In this document: piece after piece, positions 16,574 through 25,895 of the stretch
How positions within the stretch are numbered: the stretch's first letter is position 1
Layout of the letters: the number at the start of each line of letters is the position of its first letter
Assembly: GCA_964637445.1 (NCBI GenBank)
Contig: CAZWWS010000002.1
Coordinates: forward strand, 18,201 to 82,200
Length of the DNA stretch: 64,000 nucleotides
Direction: 5' to 3'
From: M3 sp964637445
Lineage (GTDB): Bacteria > Bacteroidota > Bacteroidia > Bacteroidales > Muribaculaceae
Notes under the pieces: model-generated
Database searches by the model: none
Told to the model about the DNA's origin: nothing
What the model saw: the letters and a program-made list of their open reading frames with translations, nothing else
Position numbers and translations under genes: made by a program

Positions 16574-17550
16574 GAGAAGCATCAATAACACAGGCTTTTC
16601 ATTCCCGAGGCGGAATGGTTGTTGCGATGGTCATTGCCATCGCAGCAATTATCATGTCTTATACTCATGGGACAATCTTGCCCATTGAAGGCTCTAAAGG
16701 ACTTGGATTACCATCGGCCAACGAATGGATTTCGCTCCCACTCGTCTCGATGATTGTCAACGGACTGCTATGCATAGGCATAGCAGCGATGATGATCTTG
16801 CTCAACAAGCGCTACAACGTAATCCGCTCCATATCGTCGCTATATGCCACGATATTTATCATCATACAGGCATCGACGCCGGAATTATCCGGACAATTGT
16901 ATGGAGGCACAATCCTCTGCTTAGTGGTGTTGGCAGCTTCAATCGTGCTATTTTCCACGTTCGGACGCCACAATGAAACGCATAGTGTGTTTCTTATGTT
17001 TTTCATGTTGTCATTGGGAGCAATGACGCAGTATGCCTATCTGTTTTTCATACCGGTGTTTTTTGTAGGGATGATTCAGATGCGCACCATGTCGCTACGT
17101 GCCTTTACGGCAGCCATAATAGGCATCGTCACGCCCCCATGGATACTTTGGGGACTTGGCATCATAGAACCCGGTGCAATCGAGATACCGCGATTCACAA
17201 GTGTATTTTCAGCCATCACGCAAGGCGACATTATTCGTCTTGCTGTCACCGTAGGTTTTACACTTTTGGTAACGATAGTGACCGGAGTAATAAATTTCAT
17301 GAAGATTTATAGCTACAATTCGCGAGCTCGCGCTTACAACGGATTTGTCGGCATTCTTGCCATTGCCACCGCAATATTGCTGATAGTCGACTACACAAAC
17401 TTTGCCATCTATGTGCCAATACTCAACTATTGCGCAGCCATGCAGGTGGGACATTTGTTTGTGATAAACCACAAAACACGTAGCTATATCCCTATCTCGC
17501 TATTGATACTCGTCTATCTCTCGTTCTATATATGGTCGTATGTATTATGA
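16570..17550 (+). CDS. polytopic membrane protein, function unknown
   Basis: A 326-residue protein with about nine or ten hydrophobic segments spread over its whole length, starting near residue 15 (MVVAMVIAIAAIIMSY) and ending SYIPISLLILVYLSFYIWSY. The start is GTG overlapping the purD stop (GTGA), and the stop overlaps the ATG of the PdxB gene (ATGA). I do not recognise a named family. Its place between purD and pdxB is similar to arrangements in other Bacteroidales. No enzymatic motif is visible. Confidence 0.8.
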   Translation: MREASITQAFHSRGGMVVAMVIAIAAIIMSYTHGTILPIEGSKGLGLPSANEWISLPLVSMIVNGLLCIGIAAMMILLNKRYNVIRSISSLYATIFIIIQASTPELSGQLYGGTILCLVVLAASIVLFSTFGRHNETHSVFLMFFMLSLGAMTQYAYLFFIPVFFVGMIQMRTMSLRAFTAAIIGIVTPPWILWGLGIIEPGAIEIPRFTSVFSAITQGDIIRLAVTVGFTLLVTIVTGVINFMKIYSYNSRARAYNGFVGILAIATAILLIVDYTNFAIYVPILNYCAAMQVGHLFVINHKTRSYIPISLLILVYLSFYIWSYVL

Positions 17551-19505
17551 AGCCTAACGTCATCATAGAGAGCAAAATACCCTTCATCGGCGGGATTCTC
17601 GATGAGCATTGCAATGTGAAATATCTCGCGCCGGAGGAGATTACGGCTGAAGCGATGCGCAATGCCGATGCGCTGATAACACGCACACGCACTCGTTGCG
17701 ACAGGTCGCTTCTCGACGGCTCTCGCTGTCGGTTTATCGCTACAGCCACGATAGGTACCGACCATATTGACCTTGATTATTGTCAAAGCAGTGGCATCAC
17801 CGTGGCTAATGCTCCGGGATGCAATGCTCCGGCAGTGGCTCAATATGTGATGGCGTCAATCATATACCGACAAGCGCTCAGAGGCGACAATCGGGCGCTC
17901 TCTGAACTGACCATAGGTATAGTCGGAGTAGGCCATGTAGGGAGTATCGTAGAGAGCTGGAGCCGCCAACTGGGAATGCGCGTATTACTATGCGACCCTC
18001 CTCGCGCCGAGCGCGAGGGCGCCGACAAGTTCGTAGGATTAGACACCATAGCTAACGAAGCCGACATCATCACATTTCACACACCACTTACTCATGGAGG
18101 CAAATATCCAACCTATCATATCTGCAACGCAGGATTTCTATCATCGACCAAGCGCTGTCCAATCATCATCGACAGTGCTCGCGGAGCCATTGTCGACACC
18201 GCGGCCCTTGTTGAAGCCATCGACAAAAAGATAGTGGCAGACGCCATCATCGACTGCTGGGAAAATGAGCCGGCAATATCTCCGGAGCTGTTGCAACGAG
18301 CAGTGGTGGCTACTCCTCACATAGCAGGATATTCGCGCGAGGGAAAAATCAGAGCCTCATCAATGGTGCTTAAAGCGCTTTGTGGTCATTTCAGCCTACC
18401 AACCCTCGATGTAGCCGAACAAGCGCCACAGACGGCCGCAAAATGCGTCACAAAGGCATCTATCATATCATCATATTCCCCTGAGGCCGACACCATCACC
18501 CTCAAAAGCGCCCCCGACTCGTTTGAAACCTTCCGCAACAACTACAACTATCGCCACGAAGTGAAAGAAGTGCCAACTAAATCGGCACACAAACATCGGG
18601 CGATATTGATAGGGCTCGGCAATATTGCCGGGGCTTATTGTCGCGGGCTTCATGAAAGCTTGGCGATAGAGTGTGTCGGAGTGTGTGATGTGAATAGTTT
18701 GGCCGAATCGCGACAACAATTCATCTCACTGCCGTTTTTTCACGACTATAATAATGCCATCTCGACCCTCAAACCCGATATTGCAATCATAGCTACTCCA
18801 CCCCATACCCACTGCGACATCATCACCTCATGCCATAAGCATGGAGTCGCAGCCTTAGTGGAAAAACCATTGGTAGCTACGGAGAAAGAATTTATAGAGT
18901 TGCAAAAAAGCAACATACAATATCAAACGATATTCCACTGGCTATGTGGTAATGAAGTGATATGGTTCACCAACAATATCCGTTTGTCGCAAATAGAGTC
19001 AATCGCGATAGAAATCGACGATCCGTTTGCCTCAAGCAACGGAATAGTCAAGGCCGACTATCTGCACAAGGGCGGTTGCTGGTTGGACAGCGGCATCAAT
19101 GCCCTTTCGCTACTATCGGCATTGATCGACCTTGACAACTGCGTGGTCAAGGATATGCAGCTGACCGAAGCTCCCGACACCGCAATCCCCATCAGAGCTA
19201 ACGCCCATATGCAATGCGGAGCGACCGACATTGCAATAAACATAGCTTGGAATAATAATCGCAACCACAAGCAAACAGTCATCGCAACTCCCACCGATCG
19301 ATATATCTTAAATCATAGCCTTCAATCGGTAGAGCACAACGGACGAACGATATATTGCGATGACAAAACCGAACGGCTCACAAGCCACTACTACAATTTT
19401 TTCATAAACTACCCTCATTTGCTAACCAACAATCATACCACCAATAGAATTCACAATCTCCTATATGAAGCCTCTCGCCATAATATTCCAAGAAAAATGG
19501 ATTAG
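17547..19505 (+). CDS. pdxB: 4-phosphoerythronate dehydrogenase fused to a Gfo/Idh/MocA-type oxidoreductase
   Basis: The ATG at 17547 overlaps the previous stop and gives a 652-residue protein. Residues 1 to about 345 are PdxB, which oxidises 4-phosphoerythronate in the DXP-dependent vitamin B6 route: GTDHIDLDYCQSSGI, the NAD-binding GIVGVGHVGSIV, DSARGAIVD (Arg), WENEP (Glu) and ATPHIAGYS (His). From about residue 350 a second Rossmann enzyme begins (ILIGLGNIAGAYCRGL), with IIATPPHTHCD and the catalytic VEKPL motif of the Gfo/Idh/MocA family; it continues to the end. No stop or start-like junction separates them. The pdxJ product, also in this window, acts later in the same pathway. The acceptor of the second domain is unknown. 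Confidence 0.9.
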   Translation: MKPNVIIESKIPFIGGILDEHCNVKYLAPEEITAEAMRNADALITRTRTRCDRSLLDGSRCRFIATATIGTDHIDLDYCQSSGITVANAPGCNAPAVAQYVMASIIYRQALRGDNRALSELTIGIVGVGHVGSIVESWSRQLGMRVLLCDPPRAEREGADKFVGLDTIANEADIITFHTPLTHGGKYPTYHICNAGFLSSTKRCPIIIDSARGAIVDTAALVEAIDKKIVADAIIDCWENEPAISPELLQRAVVATPHIAGYSREGKIRASSMVLKALCGHFSLPTLDVAEQAPQTAAKCVTKASIISSYSPEADTITLKSAPDSFETFRNNYNYRHEVKEVPTKSAHKHRAILIGLGNIAGAYCRGLHESLAIECVGVCDVNSLAESRQQFISLPFFHDYNNAISTLKPDIAIIATPPHTHCDIITSCHKHGVAALVEKPLVATEKEFIELQKSNIQYQTIFHWLCGNEVIWFTNNIRLSQIESIAIEIDDPFASSNGIVKADYLHKGGCWLDSGINALSLLSALIDLDNCVVKDMQLTEAPDTAIPIRANAHMQCGATDIAINIAWNNNRNHKQTVIATPTDRYILNHSLQSVEHNGRTIYCDDKTERLTSHYYNFFINYPHLLTNNHTTNRIHNLLYEASRHNIPRKMD

Positions 19506-20772
19506 CCTCAAACTGAAATCGAAGCAAAACATCCATAGCCTGTTTTTTGCATCCGACACTCGCAAACGCCTCATCAATTTCCTGTTTTATTTTGCCATCC
19601 TCGTGGTGTTGCTGTGCATATCGGGCTTTTATCAGTTTGACATTCGCACCGACATCTTGGCCACAGTGTGTGCCTTCCTCATCAGTGCAATCTTTTATTA
19701 CATGATCAATACGGCTTTCAAGTCGTTTGAAGACCGGCAGAAAGTATCGTATGAAGACCGCGACATCACAGCAATATATGGCGAAAGATACCTAAAGCAG
19801 TTTATCCTCAACGACAATGAATGTTGCGTACACTACGACGTGTGTTGCGACTTTGTCGGAGATGAAAAGGGGTATTCAATCACGCTGTGCGACGACCCTT
19901 CTAAACGCTTCCGATTGGATCCATTCATCAAAGACCACAGCTTCGACATCATCAAAGCGCACCACAACAGCAATTTTCGCAACACAGAGACTGTGCGTAT
20001 GGATGGCTACACTATCGACCGAACGGCACAACGCGTCTACCTCAACACCTCGCGAAGCAACTATATTGCTCACATGCTCACCAATCGCGCAGTCGACTAT
20101 CTGATCAACGATGAGTTGTCGCTCCGGCAGATCTATGAGTATCGCAATAGGTTGCTCTCGTTTGAGGAATCGCCATTCTCCAATCACATCGGTGTGATCG
20201 GGCATATAATGCTCAATGACGGAACCACACTGTTTCCACATCGAAGCGACACAAGCACCATATCAAAAAACATGATAACCTCCGGGCTTGCCACTCGCCA
20301 TATTCTAAAGAACTACGACACGCCGATGACATATACCCAGGAGAGTCAGGACGCAGGTAAAGCCCTGTATCACGACTACATAATAAGCGCACTGCCCGAA
20401 GCAATGAAAGTCAAAGCCGAATGGCTTGAAACGCTCAATATCGAGGTAAAACTGCTTGGCATAGGCAGAGATGTGTATGAGGGTGGCAAGCCGACATGCT
20501 TCTACCTCATCAATGTAGACACCTCGAAAGAGGAATATTTCAATGCGTCGAAAGAATTTTCAGAGTCGAGAGATGCTCGACTGACGCGCGTAGACTTCAA
20601 CAAGCGAGTGTATGCCGTGCCATTCGACTCCATCCATTGGCATCGCGAGGGAGAGTTTCTCTCGTTCAAATACTACACATCGGCACGACGTCTAAGGTCG
20701 AAATGTCTGCATCCGGAAAAGAATCTGCTATGCAATCTATATCACTATATCCAATATCAGCAACAGAATTAA
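19465..20772 (+). CDS. two-helix membrane protein with a large soluble domain, unknown
   Basis: A 435-residue protein whose ATG lies 41 bases inside the end of the PdxB fusion gene, in another frame. Two hydrophobic helices near residues 38-80 (FLFYFAILVVLLCISGFYQF; ILATVCAFLISAIFYYMI) anchor it; the rest is soluble. I do not recognise a family. The soluble part from about residue 245 (GVIGHIMLNDGTTLFPHR ... GGKPTCFYLINVD) has a faint Nudix-fold look but lacks a Nudix box, so no function is claimed. It is the last gene of the purD operon and is convergent with yifB. Confidence 0.78.
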   Translation: MKPLAIIFQEKWISLKLKSKQNIHSLFFASDTRKRLINFLFYFAILVVLLCISGFYQFDIRTDILATVCAFLISAIFYYMINTAFKSFEDRQKVSYEDRDITAIYGERYLKQFILNDNECCVHYDVCCDFVGDEKGYSITLCDDPSKRFRLDPFIKDHSFDIIKAHHNSNFRNTETVRMDGYTIDRTAQRVYLNTSRSNYIAHMLTNRAVDYLINDELSLRQIYEYRNRLLSFEESPFSNHIGVIGHIMLNDGTTLFPHRSDTSTISKNMITSGLATRHILKNYDTPMTYTQESQDAGKALYHDYIISALPEAMKVKAEWLETLNIEVKLLGIGRDVYEGGKPTCFYLINVDTSKEEYFNASKEFSESRDARLTRVDFNKRVYAVPFDSIHWHREGEFLSFKYYTSARRLRSKCLHPEKNLLCNLYHYIQYQQQN

Positions 20773-20790
20773 AAGTATGAAAATCGGCTG

Positions 20791-22341
20791 CTATATGTGG
20801 TTGGCTGCGCCCCACGAGGAGCGGTCGAGCGAACGATAGGTGACAGCTTCGCGGATGTGGTGGTCGAGCACACGCTCCGAGCCTTCGAGGTCGGCAATGG
20901 TGCGAGCCACTTTGAGAATGCGGTCGTAGGCGCGCGCCGACATGTCGAGGCGCTTCATCGCATCGTGTAGACGCTTCATACCGGCATCATCGGGACGAGC
21001 ATATTGGTTGATAAGACGCGACGACATCTGTGCGTTGCAATGAACTGTGCGCTCATCGCGGAATCGTTCGGTCTGAATGGCTCTTGCGCGAACCACACGC
21101 TCGCGGATGGCAGCACTGCTCTCACCGGGCAGTAGCGACGACATCTCTTCAAAGGGAACCGGCATTATCTCCACCTGCAAATCGATGCGATCAAGCAGAG
21201 GACCCGAAATGCGATTGAGATACTTCTGCACCTGTCCGGGCGCACAAATACATGGCTTTGTGGGGTGCGTATAGTAGCCGCACGGACAAGGATTCATCGA
21301 TGCCACGAGCATAAAGCCGGCAGGATAGTCGATAGAATACTTGGCGCGAGAGATGTTGATGTGGCGATCTTCGAGCGGCTGACGCATCACTTCAAGCACC
21401 GTACGGCTAAATTCGGGGAACTCGTCGAGAAACAGAATGCCATTGTGAGCCAACGAAATCTCGCCCGGCATCGGGTTGCTCCCTCCGCCTACGAGAGCCA
21501 CGGGAGAAATCGTGTGGTGAGGCGAGCGGAACGGACGCTGAGTCATGAGCATCGACCCGCGTCGGAGCTTACCCGCCACCGAATGTATTTTGGTAGTTTC
21601 AAGAGCCTCTTGCAATGTCAGTGGAGGCAATATCGATGGGAGACGCTTTGCCATCATCGATTTACCCGAACCGGGAGGGCCTACAAGCAAAATATTGTGT
21701 CCGCCGGCACACGCTACCTCAAACGCGCGCTTCACATTCTCCTGTCCTTTCACATCGGCGAAATCCAACTCCCACTCATCGATAGCCTTGGCAAACTCCT
21801 CACGAGTATTCACTACCGTGGGTTGCAAGATGTAGGAGCCGTTTAGGAAAGCCGCCACTTGAGCCAGATTGTCGACTCCGTAGACATTAATATTGTTGAC
21901 CACGGCAGCCTCTGTGACGTTGGCACGAGGCACAATCATCCCTTTGAAGCCAAGCTCGCGAGCCTTTATAGCCATCGGCAACACCCCTTTGATGGGCAAT
22001 ACCGAGCCATCGAGCGACAATTCACCCATTATCATATATCCATCGAGGCTATCAGCCTGCACCTTGCCATCGGCGGCGAGAATGCCTATCGCAATAGGAA
22101 GGTCGTAGGCAGCACCCTCTTTCTTCACATCGGCAGGCGACATATTGATAACCACACGTCGCCGCGGATACTCAAAGCTCGACTGCTTCATCGCCGACTG
22201 CACACGCTCGTGGCTTTCACGCACAGCGGTGTCGGGCAGCCCGACGATACAATAAGAGATGCCATTTTCGACGCTGACTTCGATGGTGACCAATATAGCA
22301 TCGATGCCTTGCACAGCCGCTCCGTAGGTCTTGATAAGCAT
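20791..22341 (-). CDS. YifB/ComM-family Mg-chelatase-like AAA+ ATPase
   Basis: The 516-residue protein is complete. The N-terminal Lon-protease-like substrate domain (about 1-190) begins MLIKTYGAAVQGIDAILV. The AAA+ domain has Walker A GPPGSGKSMMAKRLPS, Walker B ILFLDEFPEF and sensor motif SMNPCPCG. A C-terminal Mg-chelatase domain ends in EAVTYRSLDR. Homologues called ComM are helicases that extend branch migration during integration of transformed DNA; the exact role in Bacteroidales is not established. It lies 16 bases downstream of the DUF4369 lipoprotein gene. Confidence 0.95.
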   Translation of the reverse strand: MLIKTYGAAVQGIDAILVTIEVSVENGISYCIVGLPDTAVRESHERVQSAMKQSSFEYPRRRVVINMSPADVKKEGAAYDLPIAIGILAADGKVQADSLDGYMIMGELSLDGSVLPIKGVLPMAIKARELGFKGMIVPRANVTEAAVVNNINVYGVDNLAQVAAFLNGSYILQPTVVNTREEFAKAIDEWELDFADVKGQENVKRAFEVACAGGHNILLVGPPGSGKSMMAKRLPSILPPLTLQEALETTKIHSVAGKLRRGSMLMTQRPFRSPHHTISPVALVGGGSNPMPGEISLAHNGILFLDEFPEFSRTVLEVMRQPLEDRHINISRAKYSIDYPAGFMLVASMNPCPCGYYTHPTKPCICAPGQVQKYLNRISGPLLDRIDLQVEIMPVPFEEMSSLLPGESSAAIRERVVRARAIQTERFRDERTVHCNAQMSSRLINQYARPDDAGMKRLHDAMKRLDMSARAYDRILKVARTIADLEGSERVLDHHIREAVTYRSLDRSSWGAANHI

Positions 22342-22357
22342 GATGTCAGGGGATTTA

Positions 22358-23383
22358 TTATTGTTTCAATTTTGAATCGATCAACGCCTGCGCTTGAGAG
22401 ACAGAAGAGCCGCGGAAGAGCTGTGTTCCGGTAGAGTCGGCGACAATGAAATAGGGAGTGCGCGGTATCGACAGATATTCGATAGCCTTGTTGGTCGTAG
22501 CCCCAACAGCCCAAGCCTCGTCCCAAGAAGCCGAGTCGCGACGTGTGGCATTGCGCCACGCCGCAGTGTCGGGAGCGAACGATATATCCACAATTCTCAG
22601 GCGCTTTTGAGGATAGTCGTCGGTCAATCGCTGCAACACCTTTACGACAGAGTCGCGGCCATCGCGACCTGTGAAGCAAAGCAACGAATAGGATTGACGG
22701 ACATGATTGTAGCTGATGACCGAATCTTCTCCTGCATATAGACGAAGAGGAATCAGGCGTCGTGTCATTTTATCGGAAGATATAGCCGATAGCATTTGGC
22801 GATAAGAGGCCACCAACGCATCGGGGCGCACTGTAGGTTCGATAAGAGAATAGAGCGAATCGGCTCCGGCTTCATTGACCGTAGCATCGTAGCTTGTGAT
22901 GAGTAGCAACGTCGACACCACATTGTCGGGGTGCGACACGATATATTGCGTTATAACCTCATTCCCTGCCGACGGACTCTTGGAATCGAGTGCATCTGCA
23001 TTTTCGCGAAGGAACTTAGCCCACTCACTGCTTTCGGAATTACCATCCACCTTAGCCGCATAGTATTTATCGATATCCCATTCGCCTTCGACGGCATCGC
23101 CATTTTTCACATACACACGTCCTATCAGCTTTCTGCCGGAAGAAAAAATCTCGACCATCGTAGGCTGCGCCACAGAACCCTCATAGCGAAATTTGCCATC
23201 CACGGCCACCGTCAGCGCATCGACCATCGTCCCCTCTGCCATGTAGCAGATATGCAAATTCTGTGTGCCGCCACCAAGTATGATACCCGAAATGGTGAAT
23301 GAATCGCCACCTCCGCAACCGGTAAGCACCGCACTAACGAGCAGCGAGATGGTAAGCAGTATTTTTTTCAATCGTTTAGTCAT
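22358..23383 (-). CDS. DUF4369 lipoprotein with a thioredoxin-like domain lacking CxxC
   Basis: The 341-residue precursor has a lipobox (VLTGC, Cys at about residue 23), so it is a lipoprotein. Residues about 28-120 fit DUF4369 (FTISGIILGGGTQNLHICYM), a beta domain common in Bacteroidota thiol-disulfide proteins. The C-terminal part has the thioredoxin-fold outline, including the cis-proline segment IPRTPYFIV, but the usual WCGPC site is replaced by FTGRDGRDS, so it cannot act as a normal redox protein. It is likely transcribed with yifB from the promoter at 23402..23432. Confidence 0.85.
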   Translation of the reverse strand: MTKRLKKILLTISLLVSAVLTGCGGGDSFTISGIILGGGTQNLHICYMAEGTMVDALTVAVDGKFRYEGSVAQPTMVEIFSSGRKLIGRVYVKNGDAVEGEWDIDKYYAAKVDGNSESSEWAKFLRENADALDSKSPSAGNEVITQYIVSHPDNVVSTLLLITSYDATVNEAGADSLYSLIEPTVRPDALVASYRQMLSAISSDKMTRRLIPLRLYAGEDSVISYNHVRQSYSLLCFTGRDGRDSVVKVLQRLTDDYPQKRLRIVDISFAPDTAAWRNATRRDSASWDEAWAVGATTNKAIEYLSIPRTPYFIVADSTGTQLFRGSSVSQAQALIDSKLKQ

Positions 23384-23401
23384 TTTATTGTCTGTTTACC
23401 G

Positions 23402-23432
23402 CAAAGTTACGTATTCCGCGCCACACGACAAA
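23402..23432 (-). promoter_or_regulatory. promoter of the DUF4369-yifB operon
   Basis: On the minus strand TTTG (23432-23429), a 19-base spacer and TAACTTTG (23409-23402) form a textbook Bacteroidota promoter 18 bases upstream of the start. Confidence 0.75.
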
Positions 23433-23475
23433 GCAAATTCGGATTTATAGGACACAAATGCGACATTTTCTACAA

Positions 23476-23505
23476 TTGTTATTACTGACATAATTCGTAA
23501 CTTTG
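23476..23505 (+). promoter_or_regulatory. promoter of the phospholipase A gene
   Basis: TTG at 23476-23478, 19 bases, then TAACTTTG at 23498-23505; the start codon at 23516 follows after 10 bases, leaving almost no leader. It is divergent from the DUF4369-yifB promoter. Confidence 0.7.
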
Positions 23506-23515
23506 CACCCGAGAT

Positions 23516-24358
23516 ATGAAAAAAAAGCTCCGACATACGATAACATTACTGCTGATGCTTGTCGCCACGACAACGCATGGGCAGATTGTCACGTTCAATG
23601 AGCAGAAAGTGAATGCCGACAGCGTACGACAAGCATTTGACAATGGGCCTTACTTCACTCTCTACAAAGACAATTACTTCGTATTCGGTCCTCCCATCGG
23701 GCAAAGCATATCGAAAAACAATACCAACGTAAAGTTTCAAATATCCATATCACAACGGCTGACCAAGAGCACACTTCCGTGGGGCACATATCTCTATCTG
23801 TTTTATTCTCAAAAGTGCTTTTGGAATGTGCTTGAGGAATCGCTCCCAATGACCGACCTCAATTTCAATCCCGGCGTGGGGCTTGCAAAGCCTATTTTCG
23901 TCAAAGACCGCTTCATCGGAAAAGCGATGATGCTACTCGAACATGAGAGCAATGGCAAGAACGGGCAGGACTCGCGCTCATGGAACAAAATTTCGTTCGG
24001 TGCAAGCATCATGGTCGATCCAAACTTTATCATCCATGGCAAAGTGTGGATTCCGATTATCGACGGCGAGAACAACAAAGACATCCTCGACTATTGCGGC
24101 ATCTATCAGATGGGCATGTCGTACACATCGCCCAATAAGCGATTTGGGGCTTCGGTGCTGTTGGTGAAACGTCGCGGATGGGAACTGAACTACAACACAA
24201 CGCTCGAATTCAGCTATCAACTCACCAAAAACGCCAACCAATATCTATTTGTCCAATATTACAATGGTTATGGCGAAGGATTGTTGGAATACAACAAATT
24301 CCACTCCCAATTGCGCGCCGGCATAGTAATCAAGCCACGCCTATTCAGCGAATATTAA
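23516..24358 (+). CDS. pldA: outer-membrane phospholipase A
   Basis: A 280-residue protein with a signal peptide (LLLMLVATTTHGQ) and a beta-barrel like OMPLA. The catalytic motif is clear: EHESNGKNGQDSRSWNKI contains the His and Ser of HxSNG and the downstream SRSWN Asn region. It hydrolyses phospholipids in the outer membrane, keeping lipid asymmetry. The barrel ends with an aromatic-rich C-terminus (RAGIVIKPRLFSEY). Its stop overlaps the stop of queG on the other strand by four bases. Confidence 0.92.
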   Translation: MKKKLRHTITLLLMLVATTTHGQIVTFNEQKVNADSVRQAFDNGPYFTLYKDNYFVFGPPIGQSISKNNTNVKFQISISQRLTKSTLPWGTYLYLFYSQKCFWNVLEESLPMTDLNFNPGVGLAKPIFVKDRFIGKAMMLLEHESNGKNGQDSRSWNKISFGASIMVDPNFIIHGKVWIPIIDGENNKDILDYCGIYQMGMSYTSPNKRFGASVLLVKRRGWELNYNTTLEFSYQLTKNANQYLFVQYYNGYGEGLLEYNKFHSQLRAGIVIKPRLFSEY

Positions 24359-25287
24359 TCATTGCGACCGCGTTGCATCCGACGATAATTGCGTTGCAAT
24401 CCGGCGAGTTTCGTGCGCTTGACGGCCGAATGACTGAATATGCGTGAAAAATCCTCTTGAGTCATTCTTTCAATATCATCGCCACGTAGAGCCAACAGCG
24501 ACTCCGACGCGGCAAATTCAGCAATATCAGTAGGCTTGACCTCACGATTGTGGGGACATACAGATTGACAAGTGTCGCACCCATACACTCGCTGTCCCAA
24601 CGGCAAATCGTCTGGCAACTCTCCTCGATATTCAATGGTAAGATACGACAAGCAGCGACGAGCATCCATCGAGCCATCGCCGCGTAGTGCACCCATCGGG
24701 CAGGCTTTCACACACGCACCACAATCGGCACATCTGTCGCGACACGGAGCAGAGGGTGCAAACTTCACAGTCGTCAGTATTGTGCCGATAAACACATACG
24801 AGCCGACTCCGGGCACTATCAGCAATCCATTGCGCCCGATAAAGCCAACACCCGCCTCTGCAGCCCAATAGCGCTCGCGAAGCGGTGCTGTGTCGACACA
24901 CACGCGCGTCTGTCCGCCCCAAGCAGTACGGATATATTCGGCCACCGATTCCAAGCGCCGGCGCACCACCTCGTGGTAGTCGCGTCCGAGTGCATAGGTC
25001 GCTATCTGAGGCGCATCGTCAGGCTGAGTTTTTTCAGGGAAATAATTGAACGCAACCACAATGATGGATTGTGCTCCATCGAGAAGCAGGCGCGGATCGG
25101 TGCGCACCTCGTCATATCGCGCCAGATATTCCATCTCGCCGTTACACTCATCGGCAATCCAACGTCGATAGGCATCTACAGCCACGTCCGACACTCGACA
25201 AGCATCGGCAATGCCAAAACTCGAAGCGCCAGAAGCCTTGAGAGGCTCCAAAATCGACGATTTACATGGTAATGGGGAGAAACTCAT
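24355..25287 (-). CDS. queG: epoxyqueuosine reductase
   Basis: QueG reduces epoxyqueuosine to queuosine in tRNA, the last step of queuosine synthesis, using cobalamin and two 4Fe-4S clusters. The cluster ligands are visible: CADCGACVKACPMGAL and CDTCQSVCPHN. Upstream, YFPEKTQPDDAPQIATYALG and RDYHEVVRRRLE, and the RYWAAEAGVGFIGRNGLLI segment, are typical. The length of 310 residues is normal. The start overlaps the deacetylase gene by 26 bases on the same strand. Confidence 0.95.
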   Translation of the reverse strand: MSFSPLPCKSSILEPLKASGASSFGIADACRVSDVAVDAYRRWIADECNGEMEYLARYDEVRTDPRLLLDGAQSIIVVAFNYFPEKTQPDDAPQIATYALGRDYHEVVRRRLESVAEYIRTAWGGQTRVCVDTAPLRERYWAAEAGVGFIGRNGLLIVPGVGSYVFIGTILTTVKFAPSAPCRDRCADCGACVKACPMGALRGDGSMDARRCLSYLTIEYRGELPDDLPLGQRVYGCDTCQSVCPHNREVKPTDIAEFAASESLLALRGDDIERMTQEDFSRIFSHSAVKRTKLAGLQRNYRRMQRGRND

Positions 25288-25879
25288 AACCCTGCTCTTT
25301 TAGCCAATGGATAGCACGAGGAAGCGTCTGACGCATGTTTTTTTCTGCTTTCAGCGAGTCGTGGAATACTATAATCGACCCATTGCGGGCATATCGCTTC
25401 ACATTGGCAAACACCTCATCGGGGGTAAGCTTGCGGCTATAGTCGCGCGTCACAAGGTCGTACATGATGATATTGTAGTGACGCTTGATGACTCTTGCCT
25501 GCGACCATCGCAATAGTCCGTGAGGCGGGCGAAAAAGCGAGCTATCGATCAGTTCGTCAGCCTCGGTGATATTTCGTAGGTATCGACGTGAGTGCACTTT
25601 GAACCCTTGTAGATGGTTCATCGTATGGTTGCCATAGCTGTGTCCACGGCGCTTAATCTCTTCGAGCAAATGAGGATGTCGGCGCACATTGTCGCCGACT
25701 AAAAAAAAGGTAGCCTTGATTTGCTCAGCATCGAGCAAATCAAGGACCCATGGGGTGACTTCGGGAATAGGCCCGTCATCGAATGTCAGATACACCACTC
25801 GTCGTTTTTTGCGTTTGATGCGCCATATTGCTTCCGGAAACAATAGGCGATATAGGAGCGGTGGTTGTTCGATAAACAT
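25262..25879 (-). CDS. polysaccharide deacetylase (NodB domain)
   Basis: A 205-residue NodB-type deacetylase. Motif 1 is VYLTFDDGP (catalytic Asp and metal Asp), motif 2 is GNHTMNH (two metal His), motif 3 is RPPHG and a C-terminal IVFHDS supplies the last His. Such enzymes remove acetyl groups from N-acetylglucosamine polymers or related sugars. There is no signal peptide, only a hydrophobic N-terminus (LYRLLFPEAIW), so localisation is unclear. It is followed by queG with a 26-base overlap and preceded by the DUF2723 gene with a 16-base gap, suggesting one transcript. Confidence 0.92.
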   Translation of the reverse strand: MFIEQPPLLYRLLFPEAIWRIKRKKRRVVYLTFDDGPIPEVTPWVLDLLDAEQIKATFFLVGDNVRRHPHLLEEIKRRGHSYGNHTMNHLQGFKVHSRRYLRNITEADELIDSSLFRPPHGLLRWSQARVIKRHYNIIMYDLVTRDYSRKLTPDEVFANVKRYARNGSIIVFHDSLKAEKNMRQTLPRAIHWLKEQGYEFLPITM

Positions 25880-25895
25880 ATTTTTTCCCGATTAG

